Positions 27,120-36,012 are shown, counted from the stretch's first letter. The stretch: DNA of 64,000 nucleotides from Bacillus sp. CECT 9360 (GCF_918741275.1 NZ_CAKKNA010000006.1:124001-188000); one strand, 5' to 3'. Notes: generated from the sequence alone by a model not told the origin. Numbers and translations: made by a program.

Positions 27120-27932
27120 TTATATAGTTCTTACAATTTCTTTGATGAAGCTTAAAAAGCTGCTTTTTACCTGCTCAGTCGTTTCGATTACTTCTTCATG
27201 GGAGAGCGGTTGACCCAGGATTCCGGCTGCCATGTTTGTGATGCAGGAAATTCCCAAAACGTTCAGGCCGCAATGCCTGGCAACAATCACTTCCGGTACG
27301 GTCGACATGCCGACCGCGTCACCACCAAGCATTCTCGCTAATCTAACTTCAGCGGGAGTTTCATAAGTTGGCCCAGAGTTTCCAACATACACACCTTCTT
27401 TAAGGTCAATCCCCAATTTCCCGGCAACTTCCTTCGCTACAGCCTGAAGGTTCTTGCTGTAAGCTTCTGACATGTCAGGGAAACGCGGGCCAAAACGCTC
27501 ATCGTTCGACCCGATCAGCGGATTTGTCCCCGTATTGTTGATATGATCGGTTATCAGCATTAAATCTCCTGCTCGGAACTCTTCATTGACCCCGCCTGCC
27601 GCGTTCGTGACAATTAGCTTTTCAACCCCTAAAAGCTTCATGACACGAACCGGGAAAGTCACTTTATCCATGGAGTAGCCCTCATAAAAGTGGAACCTTC
27701 CCTGCATTGCCACCACTTTCTTGCCGCTTAAATCTCCTAGCACGAGCTGACCTGCATGCCCCGCCACTGTCGAAACAGGAAATTCAGGAATCTCTTCATA
27801 TGGGATTTTCACAGGATTTTCGATTTCATCTGCAAGAACACCGAGGCCGGATCCAAGGATTAACCCGATCTCAGGCTTTCCATCTAGCTTTCCTTCAATA
27901 AATGAAGCTGCTTTTTCTAGTTTTTCAAACAT
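27120..27932 (-). CDS. punA: Purine nucleoside phosphorylase I
   Basis: Phosphorolysis of guanosine and inosine to base and ribose 1-phosphate. It has 270 residues, the usual trimeric PNP size. Motifs are [11 protein letters not shown] near residue 28, the phosphate site [10 protein letters not shown] and [10 protein letters not shown] near 80, TNAAGGVNE near 113 and the purine-binding region [17 protein letters not shown] near 215. It lies 14 bases behind deoB, with CTCC-type ribosome site in the gap. Confidence 0.95.
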   Translation of the reverse strand: MFEKLEKAASFIEGKLDGKPEIGLILGSGLGVLADEIENPVKIPYEEIPEFPVSTVAGHAGQLVLGDLSGKKVVAMQGRFHFYEGYSMDKVTFPVRVMKLLGVEKLIVTNAAGGVNEEFRAGDLMLITDHINNTGTNPLIGSNDERFGPRFPDMSEAYSKNLQAVAKEVAGKLGIDLKEGVYVGNSGPTYETPAEVRLARMLGGDAVGMSTVPEVIVARHCGLNVLGISCITNMAAGILGQPLSHEEVIETTEQVKSSFLSFIKEIVRTI

Positions 27933-27946
27933 GTTTATAACTCTCC

Positions 27947-29134
27947 TTATTTAATATCCCCTAAAAAGTTTTTTCCAAAAGAGGGCATTTTCACTTTAAA
28001 ATTGGCAGCTACGGCAGCCGCGATATCAGCAAACGTTTCTCTTACCGGAAGCTCTTTCCCGGTTCCAAACCGCTTGGAGTAAACGAGCAGCGGTACATAC
28101 TCACGTGTATGGTCCGTCCCGGAATGGACGGGATCGTTTCCGTGGTCTGCCGTAATAATTAGTAAATCATCCTCTGTCAGTTTATCAAGCACTTCCGGCA
28201 TGCGGGCATCAAATTCTTCCAGCGCCTTGCCATAACCTTCCGGATCACGGCGGTGTCCATATAACGCATCGAAATCAACAAGATTCACAAAGCTTAATCC
28301 GGTAAAGTCCATATCGATTGTTTGCAGCAATTTGTCCATGCCGTCCATATTGGATACCGTCCGCAATGATTCAGTTACGCCCTCGCCATCATAAATATCA
28401 GAAATCTTACCGATCGCTAGCACGTCGTACCCTCCGTCCTTTAATTCATTCATGACGGTTCTGTCAAACGGCTTTAACGCGTAATCATGGCGATTCGATG
28501 TCCTTTTATAGCTTCCCGGTTCACCGACAAACGGGCGGGCAATTACCCGGCCAACCTTGAATTCGTCAGCCATTGTCAATTCACGGGCAATCTCACAAAT
28601 TTTATATAACTCGTCTATTGGCACTACGTCTTCATGTGCGGCAATTTGCAGCACGGAGTCCGCAGACGTGTAGACGATCAGTGCTCCTGTTTTCATATGC
28701 GTTTCGCCGAGCTCATCAAGAATTTCGGTTCCGCTTGCCGGTTTATTGCCAATGATGCTGCGGCCCGTTTTGGCCTGAAGCTCCTGGATGAGCAATTCAG
28801 GAAAGCCATCCGGGAAGACACGGAACGGGGTACTGATGTTCAAACCCATGATTTCCCAATGGCCGGTCATCGTATCCTTGCCCGTTGAAGCTTCCTTCAT
28901 TTTCGTATAATAAGCGGTTGGCTGATCAGCTTTTGGTATCCCTTTGATTTCTCGAATGTTACTTAAGCCCATTTTTCCGAGAGTCGGCATGTTTAATCCA
29001 TTCATTCTTTCTCCAATATGCCCAAGAGTGTCGGCCCCCTCATCTCCAAACAGTTCAGCATCAGGTGCCTCCCCAATCCCTACAGAGTCCATCACAATCA
29101 AAAATATTCGTTTAAAATCTGAATTCTCCTTCAT
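27947..29134 (-). CDS. deoB: Phosphopentomutase
   Basis: Interconverts (deoxy)ribose 1- and 5-phosphate, linking nucleoside breakdown to central metabolism. Named drm in B. subtilis. The frame is open to 29287, but ATG 29134 with AGGAGGGAT upstream gives the expected 395 residues. Alkaline-phosphatase-superfamily metal sites are visible: the first aspartate in [12 protein letters not shown], the phosphorylated Thr in [12 protein letters not shown] near 88, and [16 protein letters not shown] near 335. It is the first gene of the salvage cluster and carries a cre site and palindrome upstream. Confidence 0.96.
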   Translation of the reverse strand: MKENSDFKRIFLIVMDSVGIGEAPDAELFGDEGADTLGHIGERMNGLNMPTLGKMGLSNIREIKGIPKADQPTAYYTKMKEASTGKDTMTGHWEIMGLNISTPFRVFPDGFPELLIQELQAKTGRSIIGNKPASGTEILDELGETHMKTGALIVYTSADSVLQIAAHEDVVPIDELYKICEIARELTMADEFKVGRVIARPFVGEPGSYKRTSNRHDYALKPFDRTVMNELKDGGYDVLAIGKISDIYDGEGVTESLRTVSNMDGMDKLLQTIDMDFTGLSFVNLVDFDALYGHRRDPEGYGKALEEFDARMPEVLDKLTEDDLLIITADHGNDPVHSGTDHTREYVPLLVYSKRFGTGKELPVRETFADIAAAVAANFKVKMPSFGKNFLGDIK

Positions 29135-29215
29135 GCTATCCCTCCTATAAAAATATAACGTTTTCAAGTCTTTATATGGTTTCATTTTACCCTCAAAAAG
29201 AACAAATAATCTCAG

Positions 29216-29273
29216 ATTATATGTAACCGCTTTTGATGTCAGAAGTCTGACATCTATATTGTAAACGATTGCT
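29216..29273 (-). promoter_or_regulatory. deoB promoter with palindrome and CcpA cre site
   Basis: A TATAAT (29221-29216) is preceded by the near-perfect palindrome GATGTCAGAAGTCTGACATC (29235-29254, nine-base arms, two-base centre) over the expected -35 region. A full match to the cre consensus, TTGTAAACGATTGCT (29259-29273), lies just upstream. A half-match cre, ATGTAACCGCTTTTG, lies at 29221-29235. This suggests glucose repression plus control by an unidentified dimeric regulator. Confidence 0.65.
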
Positions 29274-29400
29274 TCCATTTGTGCCAAATGTTATGTAAAA
29301 AAGGAAGAAAACTTCCTGATTGTTTCTAAAAGAAGACTAGCAGATTGACGGGTCTTAAACATAGTTGTACATATTACAGATTGGATTTTTCCTAACTGCC

Positions 29401-29428
29401 TAAAAAGCTGACTACGCTTTAGTCAGCT
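29401..29428 (-). terminator. Terminator behind xerD
   Basis: Stem AGCTGACTA / TAGTCAGCT with a short loop at 29406-29428, 25 bases beyond xerD. On the minus strand it is followed by TTTTA. Confidence 0.8.
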
Positions 29429-29452
29429 CTCTTATACTATTAATCTAGTAGT

Positions 29453-30352
29453 TTACGCACGCGGATGAAACTTGGAGTAGACATCCTTCAAACGAACATT
29501 CGTTACATGTGTATAAATCTGTGTAGTTGAAATATCCGCGTGGCCCAGCATTTCTTGGACAGCGCGAAGGTCGGCCCCGTTCATCAATAAATGCGTCGCA
29601 AATGAGTGCCTTAACGTATGCGGGGTTAGTTCTTTTTCAATATTCGCTTCCCTGGCCAGCTTTTTAAGGATTTTCCAATAGCCTTGGCGTGTAAGCCTGT
29701 TTCCGTGATGGTTTAAAAAAAGAGACTCGGTTTTTTTCTTATGGCTGGCAAGCCGGAGCCGGCCCCGGTCCAAATACTCTTCAATCGCAGCCAGTGCTGT
29801 TTTGCCAATCGGAATGATCCGTTCCTTATTCCCTTTTCCGACACAACGGACAAATCCCATCGATCCATGAATATCGCTGATATCGAGATTAATCAGTTCG
29901 CTCACCCGCATGCCAGTTGCATAAAGCAGCTCAAGCATCGCTTTATCCCTGAATCCATATGGATCCTTAAGTCTAGGGGCTTCAAGAAGAGCCTCAACTT
30001 CTTCCTGACTCAAAACCTTCGGCAGAGTTCTTTCCGCCTGGGGTGTTTCAATATGAACCGATGGATCGGTATCACTTACCTTTTCACGAATCAGAAATTG
30101 GTGGAAAGAACGGATCGATGCGATATGGCGGGCAAGCGTTTTCGAAGATTTCCCCTGATCCTTTAAATGAGCTAGAAAATGAATGATATTCACTCTTCGG
30201 CAGTCATTCCAATCCGGCAGCTGTTCAACATTTTTCACATAGGACATATACGACTTCAAATCACGCTCATATGAAATAAGCGTATTTTTTGCCAACCCTT
30301 TTTCAACTGTTAAAAAATGAATAAAATCTCTTAGCTGATCTTCCATTTTCAT
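29453..30352 (-). CDS. xerD: XerD site-specific tyrosine recombinase
   Basis: Resolves chromosome dimers at dif together with XerC (also called RipX). It has 299 residues. A SAM-like N-terminal DNA-binding domain spans about 1-90. The catalytic residues are all present: Arg in MRVSELINL (about 148), Lys in [15 protein letters not shown] with His and Arg (about 245), LGHAD, and the nucleophile Tyr in TQIYTHV near 279. The upstream ATG shares a base with the yqzK stop. A second ATG two codons later has the better-spaced GGGGAG site and may be the real start. Confidence 0.95.
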   Translation of the reverse strand: MKMEDQLRDFIHFLTVEKGLAKNTLISYERDLKSYMSYVKNVEQLPDWNDCRRVNIIHFLAHLKDQGKSSKTLARHIASIRSFHQFLIREKVSDTDPSVHIETPQAERTLPKVLSQEEVEALLEAPRLKDPYGFRDKAMLELLYATGMRVSELINLDISDIHGSMGFVRCVGKGNKERIIPIGKTALAAIEEYLDRGRLRLASHKKKTESLFLNHHGNRLTRQGYWKILKKLAREANIEKELTPHTLRHSFATHLLMNGADLRAVQEMLGHADISTTQIYTHVTNVRLKDVYSKFHPRA

Positions 30353-30579
30353 TACTCCCCGTCTAAATAGAAAAGCATTAACCGGTCTACCCAGGAACCC
30401 CCGCGGGCTTCCACAGCCTTTGTAACTTTAATTGCTGCTCCTTTGGGTTCGTCATACCGATGGTAGTTTTCATACTCCTCATTTAACCATATCATTCCGA
30501 TATAAAAAAGAACAGTAAAGCCCACAAAAAGAATGAAAACTTTTCCTGTATGCAAAACAAGCTTAATCGATGACTTCAT
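30352..30579 (-). CDS. yqzK: YqzK, DUF4227 small membrane protein
   Basis: A 75-residue protein with one transmembrane helix ([19 protein letters not shown], about 13-32) and a charged C-terminal domain. Function unknown. B. subtilis yqzK occupies the same place between fur and ripX (xerD). It overlaps xerD by one base. Confidence 0.85.
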   Translation of the reverse strand: MKSSIKLVLHTGKVFILFVGFTVLFYIGMIWLNEEYENYHRYDEPKGAAIKVTKAVEARGGSWVDRLMLFYLDGE

Positions 30580-30703
30580 GTGCTTTTCTCCCCCTCCGTT
30601 CTACGTCTTTTGCGCCTCACACTTATTTCAATTTATGCCAAGAAGGACAAGTTTTATACATAATAACGGAGAGAATGGACCATAATAAGGAATTCACCTA
30701 TAC

Positions 30704-30732
30704 AAAAAGCCCTTTCCGTAACGGGAAAGGGC
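30704..30732 (-). terminator. Terminator of fur
   Basis: Palindromic stem GCCCTTTCC / GGAAAGGGC with loop (30709-30732) six bases beyond the fur stop. On the minus strand TTTTTG follows. Confidence 0.88.
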
Positions 30733-30737
30733 GGCTA

Positions 30738-31196
30738 TCATTCATTTTCATCTTTTAATTTATCATGGCATCTATGGCAAATTCCATGGAACGTCAATCT
30801 ATGGTCCTTGATCTTAAAATTCCAATCACGTTCGACAATGGCCTCCACGTCTTCGAGCAGGTCATCCTGGATTTCATCGACAGCACCACATTCAATGCAC
30901 ACAAGATGGTGGTGAAAGTGGGCAGCACCCTCCTGCCGCAAGTCATAGCGGGATACCCCGTCTCCAAAATTTATTTTATCTACTATTTTTAATTCAGTTA
31001 GCAATTCAAGCGTACGATACACAGTTGCCAAACCGATTTCCGGCGATTTTTCTTTAACAAGGAGGTAAACGTCTTCGGCACTTAAATGATCCTCTTCATG
31101 TTCAAGTAACACGCGGACGGTTGCTTCCCGCTGAGGCGTAAGTTTATAGCTTGACGAGTGCAACTGTTTTTTAATTCTATCAATTCTATTTTCCAT
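30738..31196 (-). CDS. fur: Fur ferric uptake repressor
   Basis: Iron-sensing repressor of siderophore and iron uptake genes. It has 152 residues. The N-terminal winged helix includes LTPQREATVRVLLEH and the recognition segment GLATVYRTLELL. The regulatory site HFHHHLVC lies near residue 93, and the structural zinc cysteines occur as CIEC and CHRC. It could be PerR or Zur by fold alone, but its position beside yqzK-xerD and spoIIM is that of Fur. Its promoter is strong and overlaps a PerR-like half site. Confidence 0.94.
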   Translation of the reverse strand: MENRIDRIKKQLHSSSYKLTPQREATVRVLLEHEEDHLSAEDVYLLVKEKSPEIGLATVYRTLELLTELKIVDKINFGDGVSRYDLRQEGAAHFHHHLVCIECGAVDEIQDDLLEDVEAIVERDWNFKIKDHRLTFHGICHRCHDKLKDENE

Positions 31197-31219
31197 CCCT
31201 TTTCCCTCCCGCGCCGCTA

Positions 31220-31255
31220 TCTTTATTATTATAACAAATGAGGGAAAACTGTCAA
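31220..31255 (-). promoter_or_regulatory. fur promoter with overlapping PerR-like box
   Basis: TTGACA (31255-31250), 16 bases, TATAAT (31233-31228) on the minus strand. The -10 lies in TTATAATAATAAAGA (31234-31220), which keeps one full half of the PerR box TTATAATNATTATAA. Confidence 0.7.
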
Positions 31256-31302
31256 AACTGATTTAAAGGACCCGCGGAAAAATATTATCATACAGAGAAT
31301 GT

Positions 31303-31950
31303 TTAATTGCCAAGAAAACTTACGACGCTTTTCATCAATGAAGGCGATACATAGGCTTCAATTGCCGCCGCGGCTGAGAGAAAAACGATTGAAACCGCCA
31401 GGGAAAAGACATAGCGGGAGATAATCGGCTTCAGCGGTTCGCGAACCTGCTTTAAAAACACTCTGCGAATCATTTTCATTGAGAGCGAAACAGAAAGGGC
31501 GGCAATTATGATAAAGATTGGAACGATAAAGACATTCTGCGGCAAGATGGAGACAAAGGAGAGCAAAAAACCGTTCCAACCCATTTGGTTGACCAAGAAG
31601 CCTACGGTAAACCCGACTACCATTCCTTTCAAGAATAATAGAATTAGAATAACCGGCAAGCCGATAACCGAGATACCAAGAATCCAGATAAACCCGATAT
31701 ATTTTACATTATGGGACAAGCTTTGTAAGAACATGTCATGGTCGGACGTAATCTTCCCCTGTGAAACCTGTCCAAAAAATTGGGATAGATAATAAAATAA
31801 ATCCTCTTTTTGCGTAAAACTTAGGCTATTCACAAGGACGGCGCCAAATATGACACCCATTAAAAACAAAACGATTATGAATACATACAACGAGGAATGT
31901 TCAGTGATATGCTTAATTGCCGCGTTTTGAATGACAGACCTTCTTTTCAT
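31303..31950 (-). CDS. spoIIM: SpoIIM stage II sporulation protein
   Basis: Mother-cell membrane protein of the SpoIIDMP complex that drives septal peptidoglycan thinning and engulfment. It has 215 residues from ATG 31950 (GGAGG seven bases upstream; the frame extends to 31965). Five hydrophobic segments are visible (SLYVFIIVLFLMGVIFGAVL and ILPQNVFIVPIFIIIAALSV). It lies about 105 bases upstream of fur, in the same order as in B. subtilis. Confidence 0.95.
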   Translation of the reverse strand: MKRRSVIQNAAIKHITEHSSLYVFIIVLFLMGVIFGAVLVNSLSFTQKEDLFYYLSQFFGQVSQGKITSDHDMFLQSLSHNVKYIGFIWILGISVIGLPVILILLFLKGMVVGFTVGFLVNQMGWNGFLLSFVSILPQNVFIVPIFIIIAALSVSLSMKMIRRVFLKQVREPLKPIISRYVFSLAVSIVFLSAAAAIEAYVSPSLMKSVVSFLGN

Positions 31951-32096
31951 CTTCAATCCTCCCAATTGTCGTTACTAGATTCTATGTTTGGAAGAATCAT
32001 TTATGACTGTGATTTTTGACTGGAATGCCAAAAAAGGTTACCATATCCCCTTCCATATGTTATGATTTTCCATATTATTTCTCTGGGGGGATTATA

Positions 32097-32660
32097 ATGA
32101 AACCGATATTGAGGGAATTCCCTGATAAGATAGAATCAGAAAGGCTTTACATCAGACCTTGCATGCCTGGCGATGGAAAAACTGTCCATGAAGCGATTAC
32201 AAACTCAAAAACAGAATTGATAGAATGGCTTCCATTTGCTAATCAGGATTCAACGGAGACAGAAACGGAAGCGGGGATCCGGAAGGCTTATGCCAGTTTT
32301 ATAGAACGGGAGGATTTTCGACTGCATATTTACCGTAAAGCGGATGATGTGTTTATAGGTTCTACGGGCCTTCATAGAATTGATTGGGATCTGCCAAAAT
32401 TCGAGATCGGCTACTGGATTGATACAAGACACAGTAAAAAAGGGTATATGACTGAAGCTGTCGAAGCGCTTACGGCCTTTGCATTTGACCATTACGGGGC
32501 AAACCGGGTGGAAATCCGCTGCGACCCGGCAAACGAAAATAGCCGGCATATTCCTGAAAAACTAAGATTCACGCTCGAAGGCATCCTGCGGAATAGCAGC
32601 TTGAGCGCTGATGGTTTGAGCTTGAGAGATACATGCGTGTATGCGAAGATTGCTAAATGA
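32097..32660 (+). CDS. GNAT acetyltransferase, RimJ/RimL type
   Basis: Probable N-acetyltransferase acting on a protein or amino-acid amine. It has 187 residues from ATG 32097, which follows GGGGGGA. An upstream extension to 32016 lacks a ribosome site. Family marks are ESERLYIRPCMPGD at the start, FEIGYWIDTRHSKKGYMTEA near 103 (acetyl-CoA loop) and NENSRHIPEKLRFTLEG near 140. The usual glycine of EKxGF is replaced by Arg. It is a single gene converging on yqxK. Confidence 0.85.
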   Translation: MKPILREFPDKIESERLYIRPCMPGDGKTVHEAITNSKTELIEWLPFANQDSTETETEAGIRKAYASFIEREDFRLHIYRKADDVFIGSTGLHRIDWDLPKFEIGYWIDTRHSKKGYMTEAVEALTAFAFDHYGANRVEIRCDPANENSRHIPEKLRFTLEGILRNSSLSADGLSLRDTCVYAKIAK

Positions 32661-32666
32661 GAGACG

Positions 32667-32702
32667 AACACCCGTCCGCTGATGCTGGACGGGTGTTTTC
32701 CT
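32667..32702 (+). terminator. Terminator of the GNAT gene
   Basis: Perfect 11-bp stem AACACCCGTCC / GGACGGGTGTT (32667-32677 with 32687-32697), then TTCCTT. Confidence 0.85.
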
Positions 32703-32727
32703 TCTGTCAAAATAGAGGCCGGGATCG

Positions 32728-32782
32728 ACGACGAGGTTGATTTGTTATCCAAAACAGCGTTTTATTATCCGAACTATTGATT
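32728..32782. repeat. Miniature 20-bp-period array, keyword TTTATTATCC
   Basis: TTTGTTATCC, TTTATTATCC and TTTATAATCG follow one another 20 bases apart with unrelated spacers, in the convergent gap between the GNAT gene and yqxK. Confidence 0.6.
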
Positions 32783-32798
32783 TATAATCGCAAACTAC

Positions 32799-33971
32799 CT
32801 ATTCCGTTTTTACTTTTCCATATTTACCACCGCCGCCGGCTTCTATCTCCAGTTTGCCCTTTCTTGCCAAATCGATATAGCTGGCGATTTTGTCGGGAAC
32901 GGCTTCCTTTATTTGTTCAAGGCTCGCACGGTGCAGGATGTCCATTTCCGTTCCCAAAGCCTGAAGCAAACGGTCCATGGACTTTGGTCCGAGGCCGGGA
33001 ATAAACTCTAACGGTACCTGATGGATGTATGGAGGACGTTCTCTTAAATTTGTAGGCGGAGATCCCACTGAAAGCTCTTTAATCCGGCTCGAGACGCCTT
33101 TAATGATCTTTTTGCTCCCGCATTCAGGACAGATGCCATCTGCATTGTCAACTGGATGTAAGCAAGTCTTGCAAACGGTACGGTGGTACTTGCCAAGCCA
33201 GGGATTCAGCCCGTAGTTGGCTGAAATTCTCCGTCCGTCCATTTCTTTCATCGCTTTCTCCAGCTCGGTAAAATTCGGGCTTGCAAGCTTCATCTTCTGG
33301 TATTCTCTCGCAATTTTATTAAGTGAATGGGCATCTGAATTCGTTAGGAATGTAAACTGGTCCAGTTCGCTTATATTGACAGCCATGGACGTGTCTGAAC
33401 TAAGTCCGAGCTCAACCCCATCTATCAGAGCGGGATCAAGCACTTCCTCCAGGCTCTTATCCACTCCTTTTCCGTAAAGGCTCTTAAAAGGGGTGAAAAC
33501 ATGCGCCGGAATAAACAGGCCGCCAAGAGCTTTTACTGTCTGCTGTAGCGTCCGGGCATCACAGTAAATTCTTTGGGAGCTCAGCGTAATATTTGAGACA
33601 TAGCCACTCATCCACGCTGAAAATTCCTTCATGATTGCAAGAGTAGGAAAATAAGCCAGCACGTGAATGGGTCCCTTGCTGTTCCCGTCATAGACTTCAA
33701 TTTCAGAGCCGGGAATGAGCGTGGTTGTACCGTATTGGAGGCCACCTTCCGGATTCTCGGAAATCTCCTCTTTCCTGATGAGACCCTCGATTTCCTCCAA
33801 TACTTCGGGAGAATGACAATCAATGACGCCAATCATATCAAGGCCTTTTCGTTCCCGGGATATTCTTAGCACATTTTCGAGCGTCAACGTCCTGGCACCT
33901 GTAATCTTTACTGCCTTTCCGCTCTTCGTCCTGCCGATATGGATATGCAGGTCGACATAATAAGATTTCAT
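32799..33971 (-). CDS. yqxK: Endonuclease Q family, PHP-domain DNA repair nuclease (YqxK)
   Basis: Cuts DNA 5' of deaminated bases and abasic sites, an alternative to glycosylase-based repair. It has 390 residues. The PHP domain starts with VDLHIHIGR and continues with VIDCHSP, EIEVYD and LTNSDAHS near 218, giving the metal-binding His, Asp and Glu. A zinc ribbon follows (CKTC and CPEC near 275-295). A helix-hairpin-helix region (EFIPGLGPKSMDRLL) ends the protein. It lies immediately before nudF with no gap, so they are cotranscribed. Confidence 0.9.
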   Translation of the reverse strand: MKSYYVDLHIHIGRTKSGKAVKITGARTLTLENVLRISRERKGLDMIGVIDCHSPEVLEEIEGLIRKEEISENPEGGLQYGTTTLIPGSEIEVYDGNSKGPIHVLAYFPTLAIMKEFSAWMSGYVSNITLSSQRIYCDARTLQQTVKALGGLFIPAHVFTPFKSLYGKGVDKSLEEVLDPALIDGVELGLSSDTSMAVNISELDQFTFLTNSDAHSLNKIAREYQKMKLASPNFTELEKAMKEMDGRRISANYGLNPWLGKYHRTVCKTCLHPVDNADGICPECGSKKIIKGVSSRIKELSVGSPPTNLRERPPYIHQVPLEFIPGLGPKSMDRLLQALGTEMDILHRASLEQIKEAVPDKIASYIDLARKGKLEIEAGGGGKYGKVKTE

Positions 33972-34523
33972 TTATTGTTCCAGCGCCTTTCTAAGCTGCA
34001 AATATTGAACGGCATAAGCGGTTTTTGCGTCGCGGATTTTACCTTCCTTCATATATTGTTCTGCCTCTTCAAGCGTTAGTTCATACACCTCCACAAATTC
34101 ATCTTCATCTCCCGGGGCGGCATTCTCCTTTTTCCGGAGGTTGTGGGCGAAATAAATGTGGACAAGTTCATCTGCAAATCCCGGAGAAGTATAAAAGGAG
34201 ATAATATGCTCCATTCTTTCACACTCATAACCGGTTTCCTCTTCTAGCTCCCGGCCTGCCGTGTGCAGCGGCTCTTCGCCGATTTCAAGCTTTCCGGCTG
34301 GTATTTCAACAAGGCTGCGCTCCATTGCTTTTCTATACTGCTCCACCATGATGATTTTATTTTCTTGCGTAATGGCAATAATCGCAACCGCACCCGGATG
34401 CTTGATGATTTCTCTTTTGCTTCGATTGCCATCTGGCAGTTCGACTTCGTCGACCTGCAGGCTGATTATTTTTCCTTCAAATATCTTTTCCGTCGATACT
34501 GTCTTTTCTTCAAACTTCTTCAT
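33972..34523 (-). CDS. nudF: NudF, ADP-ribose pyrophosphatase (Nudix)
   Basis: Hydrolyses ADP-ribose to AMP and ribose 5-phosphate. It has 183 residues from ATG 34523, with AGGGAGTG in front. The frame runs further upstream without a ribosome site. The Nudix box reads GKLEIGEEPLHTAGRELEEE near residue 75. First gene of nudF-yqxK, divergent from mciZ. Confidence 0.93.
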   Translation of the reverse strand: MKKFEEKTVSTEKIFEGKIISLQVDEVELPDGNRSKREIIKHPGAVAIIAITQENKIIMVEQYRKAMERSLVEIPAGKLEIGEEPLHTAGRELEEETGYECERMEHIISFYTSPGFADELVHIYFAHNLRKKENAAPGDEDEFVEVYELTLEEAEQYMKEGKIRDAKTAYAVQYLQLRKALEQ

Positions 34524-34610
34524 TTTTTCACTCCCTGTTCTAAGGTAAGGACAATGGTTCATACATTTTACCATAACACAGGAAAACTTCACTTATGGAG
34601 GCTGTTATGG

Positions 34611-34763
34611 ATGAAGGTATATGTATTGGACAAAGGAATCGTGATGGCGGGAAAAGGCTGGGAGATTAAAGAAAAGCTCAAAGAATATCAGGATCAATAT
34701 GAGTATGTAAACGACTGGGTCCGGGATGTGCATCGACAGACATTGGCAAAACGAGTCAAGTGA
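34611..34763 (+). CDS. mciZ: MciZ, FtsZ assembly inhibitor, with longer C-terminus
   Basis: Small peptide that blocks FtsZ ring formation in the mother cell during sporulation. It has 50 residues: MKVYVLDKGIVMAGKGWEIK, then KLKEYQDQYEYVNDWV and a basic tail. The first 38 residues align well with B. subtilis MciZ (40 residues, same VGKAWEI and KLKEY elements). About ten extra residues ending in LAKRVK extend the C-terminus. GGAGG lies nine bases before the ATG. It is in the same place as in B. subtilis, divergent from nudF. Confidence 0.88.
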   Translation: MKVYVLDKGIVMAGKGWEIKEKLKEYQDQYEYVNDWVRDVHRQTLAKRVK

Positions 34764-34821
34764 ATTCTTTGTGATGAGCCGTTCCCTGCTATACAATATA
34801 CTTAAAAAGGGAGTGAGTAAA

Positions 34822-35742
34822 TTGAGACAAAGAAGATTGGGCAGTTCCGATTTGAACGTTTCGGAAATGGGACTTGGCTGCATGTCGCTTGGAACGAACG
34901 AGAAAGAAGCAGCCCGTATTATAAAAACAGCTCTAGACGCAGGGATTAATTATTTTGATACTGCCGATTTATATGATTTCGGCCGCAATGAAGAAATTGT
35001 CGGAAAAACGTTAAAGTCTGTCCGCGGCCAGGTCGTCATTGCCACAAAGGTCGGCAACCGCTGGAATGAAAGCAAAGACAGCTGGAGCTGGGATCCGTCC
35101 GGTGCCTACATAAAGAAAGCAGTCAAAGACAGTTTAAAACGTCTAGCTACCGATTATATCGACCTTTACCAACTTCACGGCGGCACGACAGAAGACAATA
35201 TCGATGAGACCATCGGGGCATTTGAGGATTTGAAAAAAGAAGGAGTCATCCGTTATTACGGAATTTCTTCGATACGTCCGAACGTCATTAAGCAATATGT
35301 CAAAAAATCCGGGCTCGTTTCCGTCATGATGCAATACAGCCTGCTTGATAGGCGCCCTGAGGAATGGATGCCGCTTTTATCGGAAAACAATATCCATATC
35401 GTTGCCAGAGGTCCCGTCGCCAAAGGGCTATTGAGCGATAAAATGTTTGAAAAGGCTTCAAATACCGTTAAGGAACAAGGTTTTTTAGACTACAGCTATG
35501 CGGAGCTTGAAGAGTTATTGCCTGCTTTAAAAGACAAGCTCTCACCAAGATATATGAATGAAATCGCCCTACAGTATGTACTGTCTCACAAGGCTGTCGG
35601 CGCGGTCATCCCAGGAGCCAGCTCAATCGAACAGCTGCGTGAAAATTGCCGGGCCCTCAATGCGGCTCCACTTTCCGAGGAAGAAATCACCCTTCTAAAA
35701 AAGCTGACAAAAGCAAGCACCTATGAAACACACCGGGATTAA
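34822..35742 (+). CDS. yqkF: YqkF, aldo/keto reductase
   Basis: NAD(P)H-dependent aldo/keto reductase of unknown physiological substrate. It has 306 residues, the same length as B. subtilis YqkF, using TTG 34822 with AGGGAG upstream. The catalytic tetrad is visible: Asp and Tyr in FDTADLYDFGRNEE (about 46-51), Lys in VIATKVGNRW and His in DLYQLHGG near 112. The nucleotide-binding end GASSIEQLRENCRAL lies near 268. Terminator not evident; a repeat array fills the convergent gap to yqkE. Confidence 0.92.
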   Translation: MRQRRLGSSDLNVSEMGLGCMSLGTNEKEAARIIKTALDAGINYFDTADLYDFGRNEEIVGKTLKSVRGQVVIATKVGNRWNESKDSWSWDPSGAYIKKAVKDSLKRLATDYIDLYQLHGGTTEDNIDETIGAFEDLKKEGVIRYYGISSIRPNVIKQYVKKSGLVSVMMQYSLLDRRPEEWMPLLSENNIHIVARGPVAKGLLSDKMFEKASNTVKEQGFLDYSYAELEELLPALKDKLSPRYMNEIALQYVLSHKAVGAVIPGASSIEQLRENCRALNAAPLSEEEITLLKKLTKASTYETHRD

Positions 35743-35754
35743 ATAAAGGAATCT

Positions 35755-36012
35755 GATTTTTTGTAGTTGGTTCCGGGGGTTTTGTAGCGAGAATTTCTTT
35801 TTTGTAGCTAACTTCCTCCTGATTGTAGCCGAGTGGTCGACTTCAGTAGCGAGAATTTGAATTTTGTAGCCAGAGCGGGATTTCGTAGCAGAAATTTTCG
35901 TTTTGTAGCTGATTTTCTGCTGATTGTAGCCGGATTGAGGACTTTTGTAGCGGGCATCTCCATTTTGTAGCCAGTTCCGGATTTCATAGCGAGGATTTCA
36001 ATCTTGTCACGG
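35755..36012. repeat. Thirteen-unit array of about 20-bp period (keyword TTTTGTAGC) with five-unit higher-order repeat
   Basis: GTAG or a variant starts at 35763, 35784, 35803, 35825, 35846, 35865, 35885, 35905, 35926, 35947, 35967, 35987 and 36006 (spacing 19-22). Spacer types recur in the order D A B C A D A B C A D A, where A resembles CGAGAATTT, B CTGATTTTCTGCTGATT, C CCGGATTGAGGACTT and D CCAGTTCCGGATTTC. Corresponding units are 101-102 bases apart. It fills the 355-base gap between yqkF and yqkE. Confidence 0.88.

Noticed and set aside
34263-34548. Plus-strand open frames opposite nudF
   Set aside because: They are antisense shadows of nudF; only the last 50 codons of the longest one (from 34611) are a real gene, mciZ.
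35755-36012. CRISPR-like or tRNA-like structure in the TTTTGTAGC array
   Set aside because: Keyword spacing of 19-22 bases and recurrent spacer types exclude CRISPR, and no cloverleaf can be drawn.
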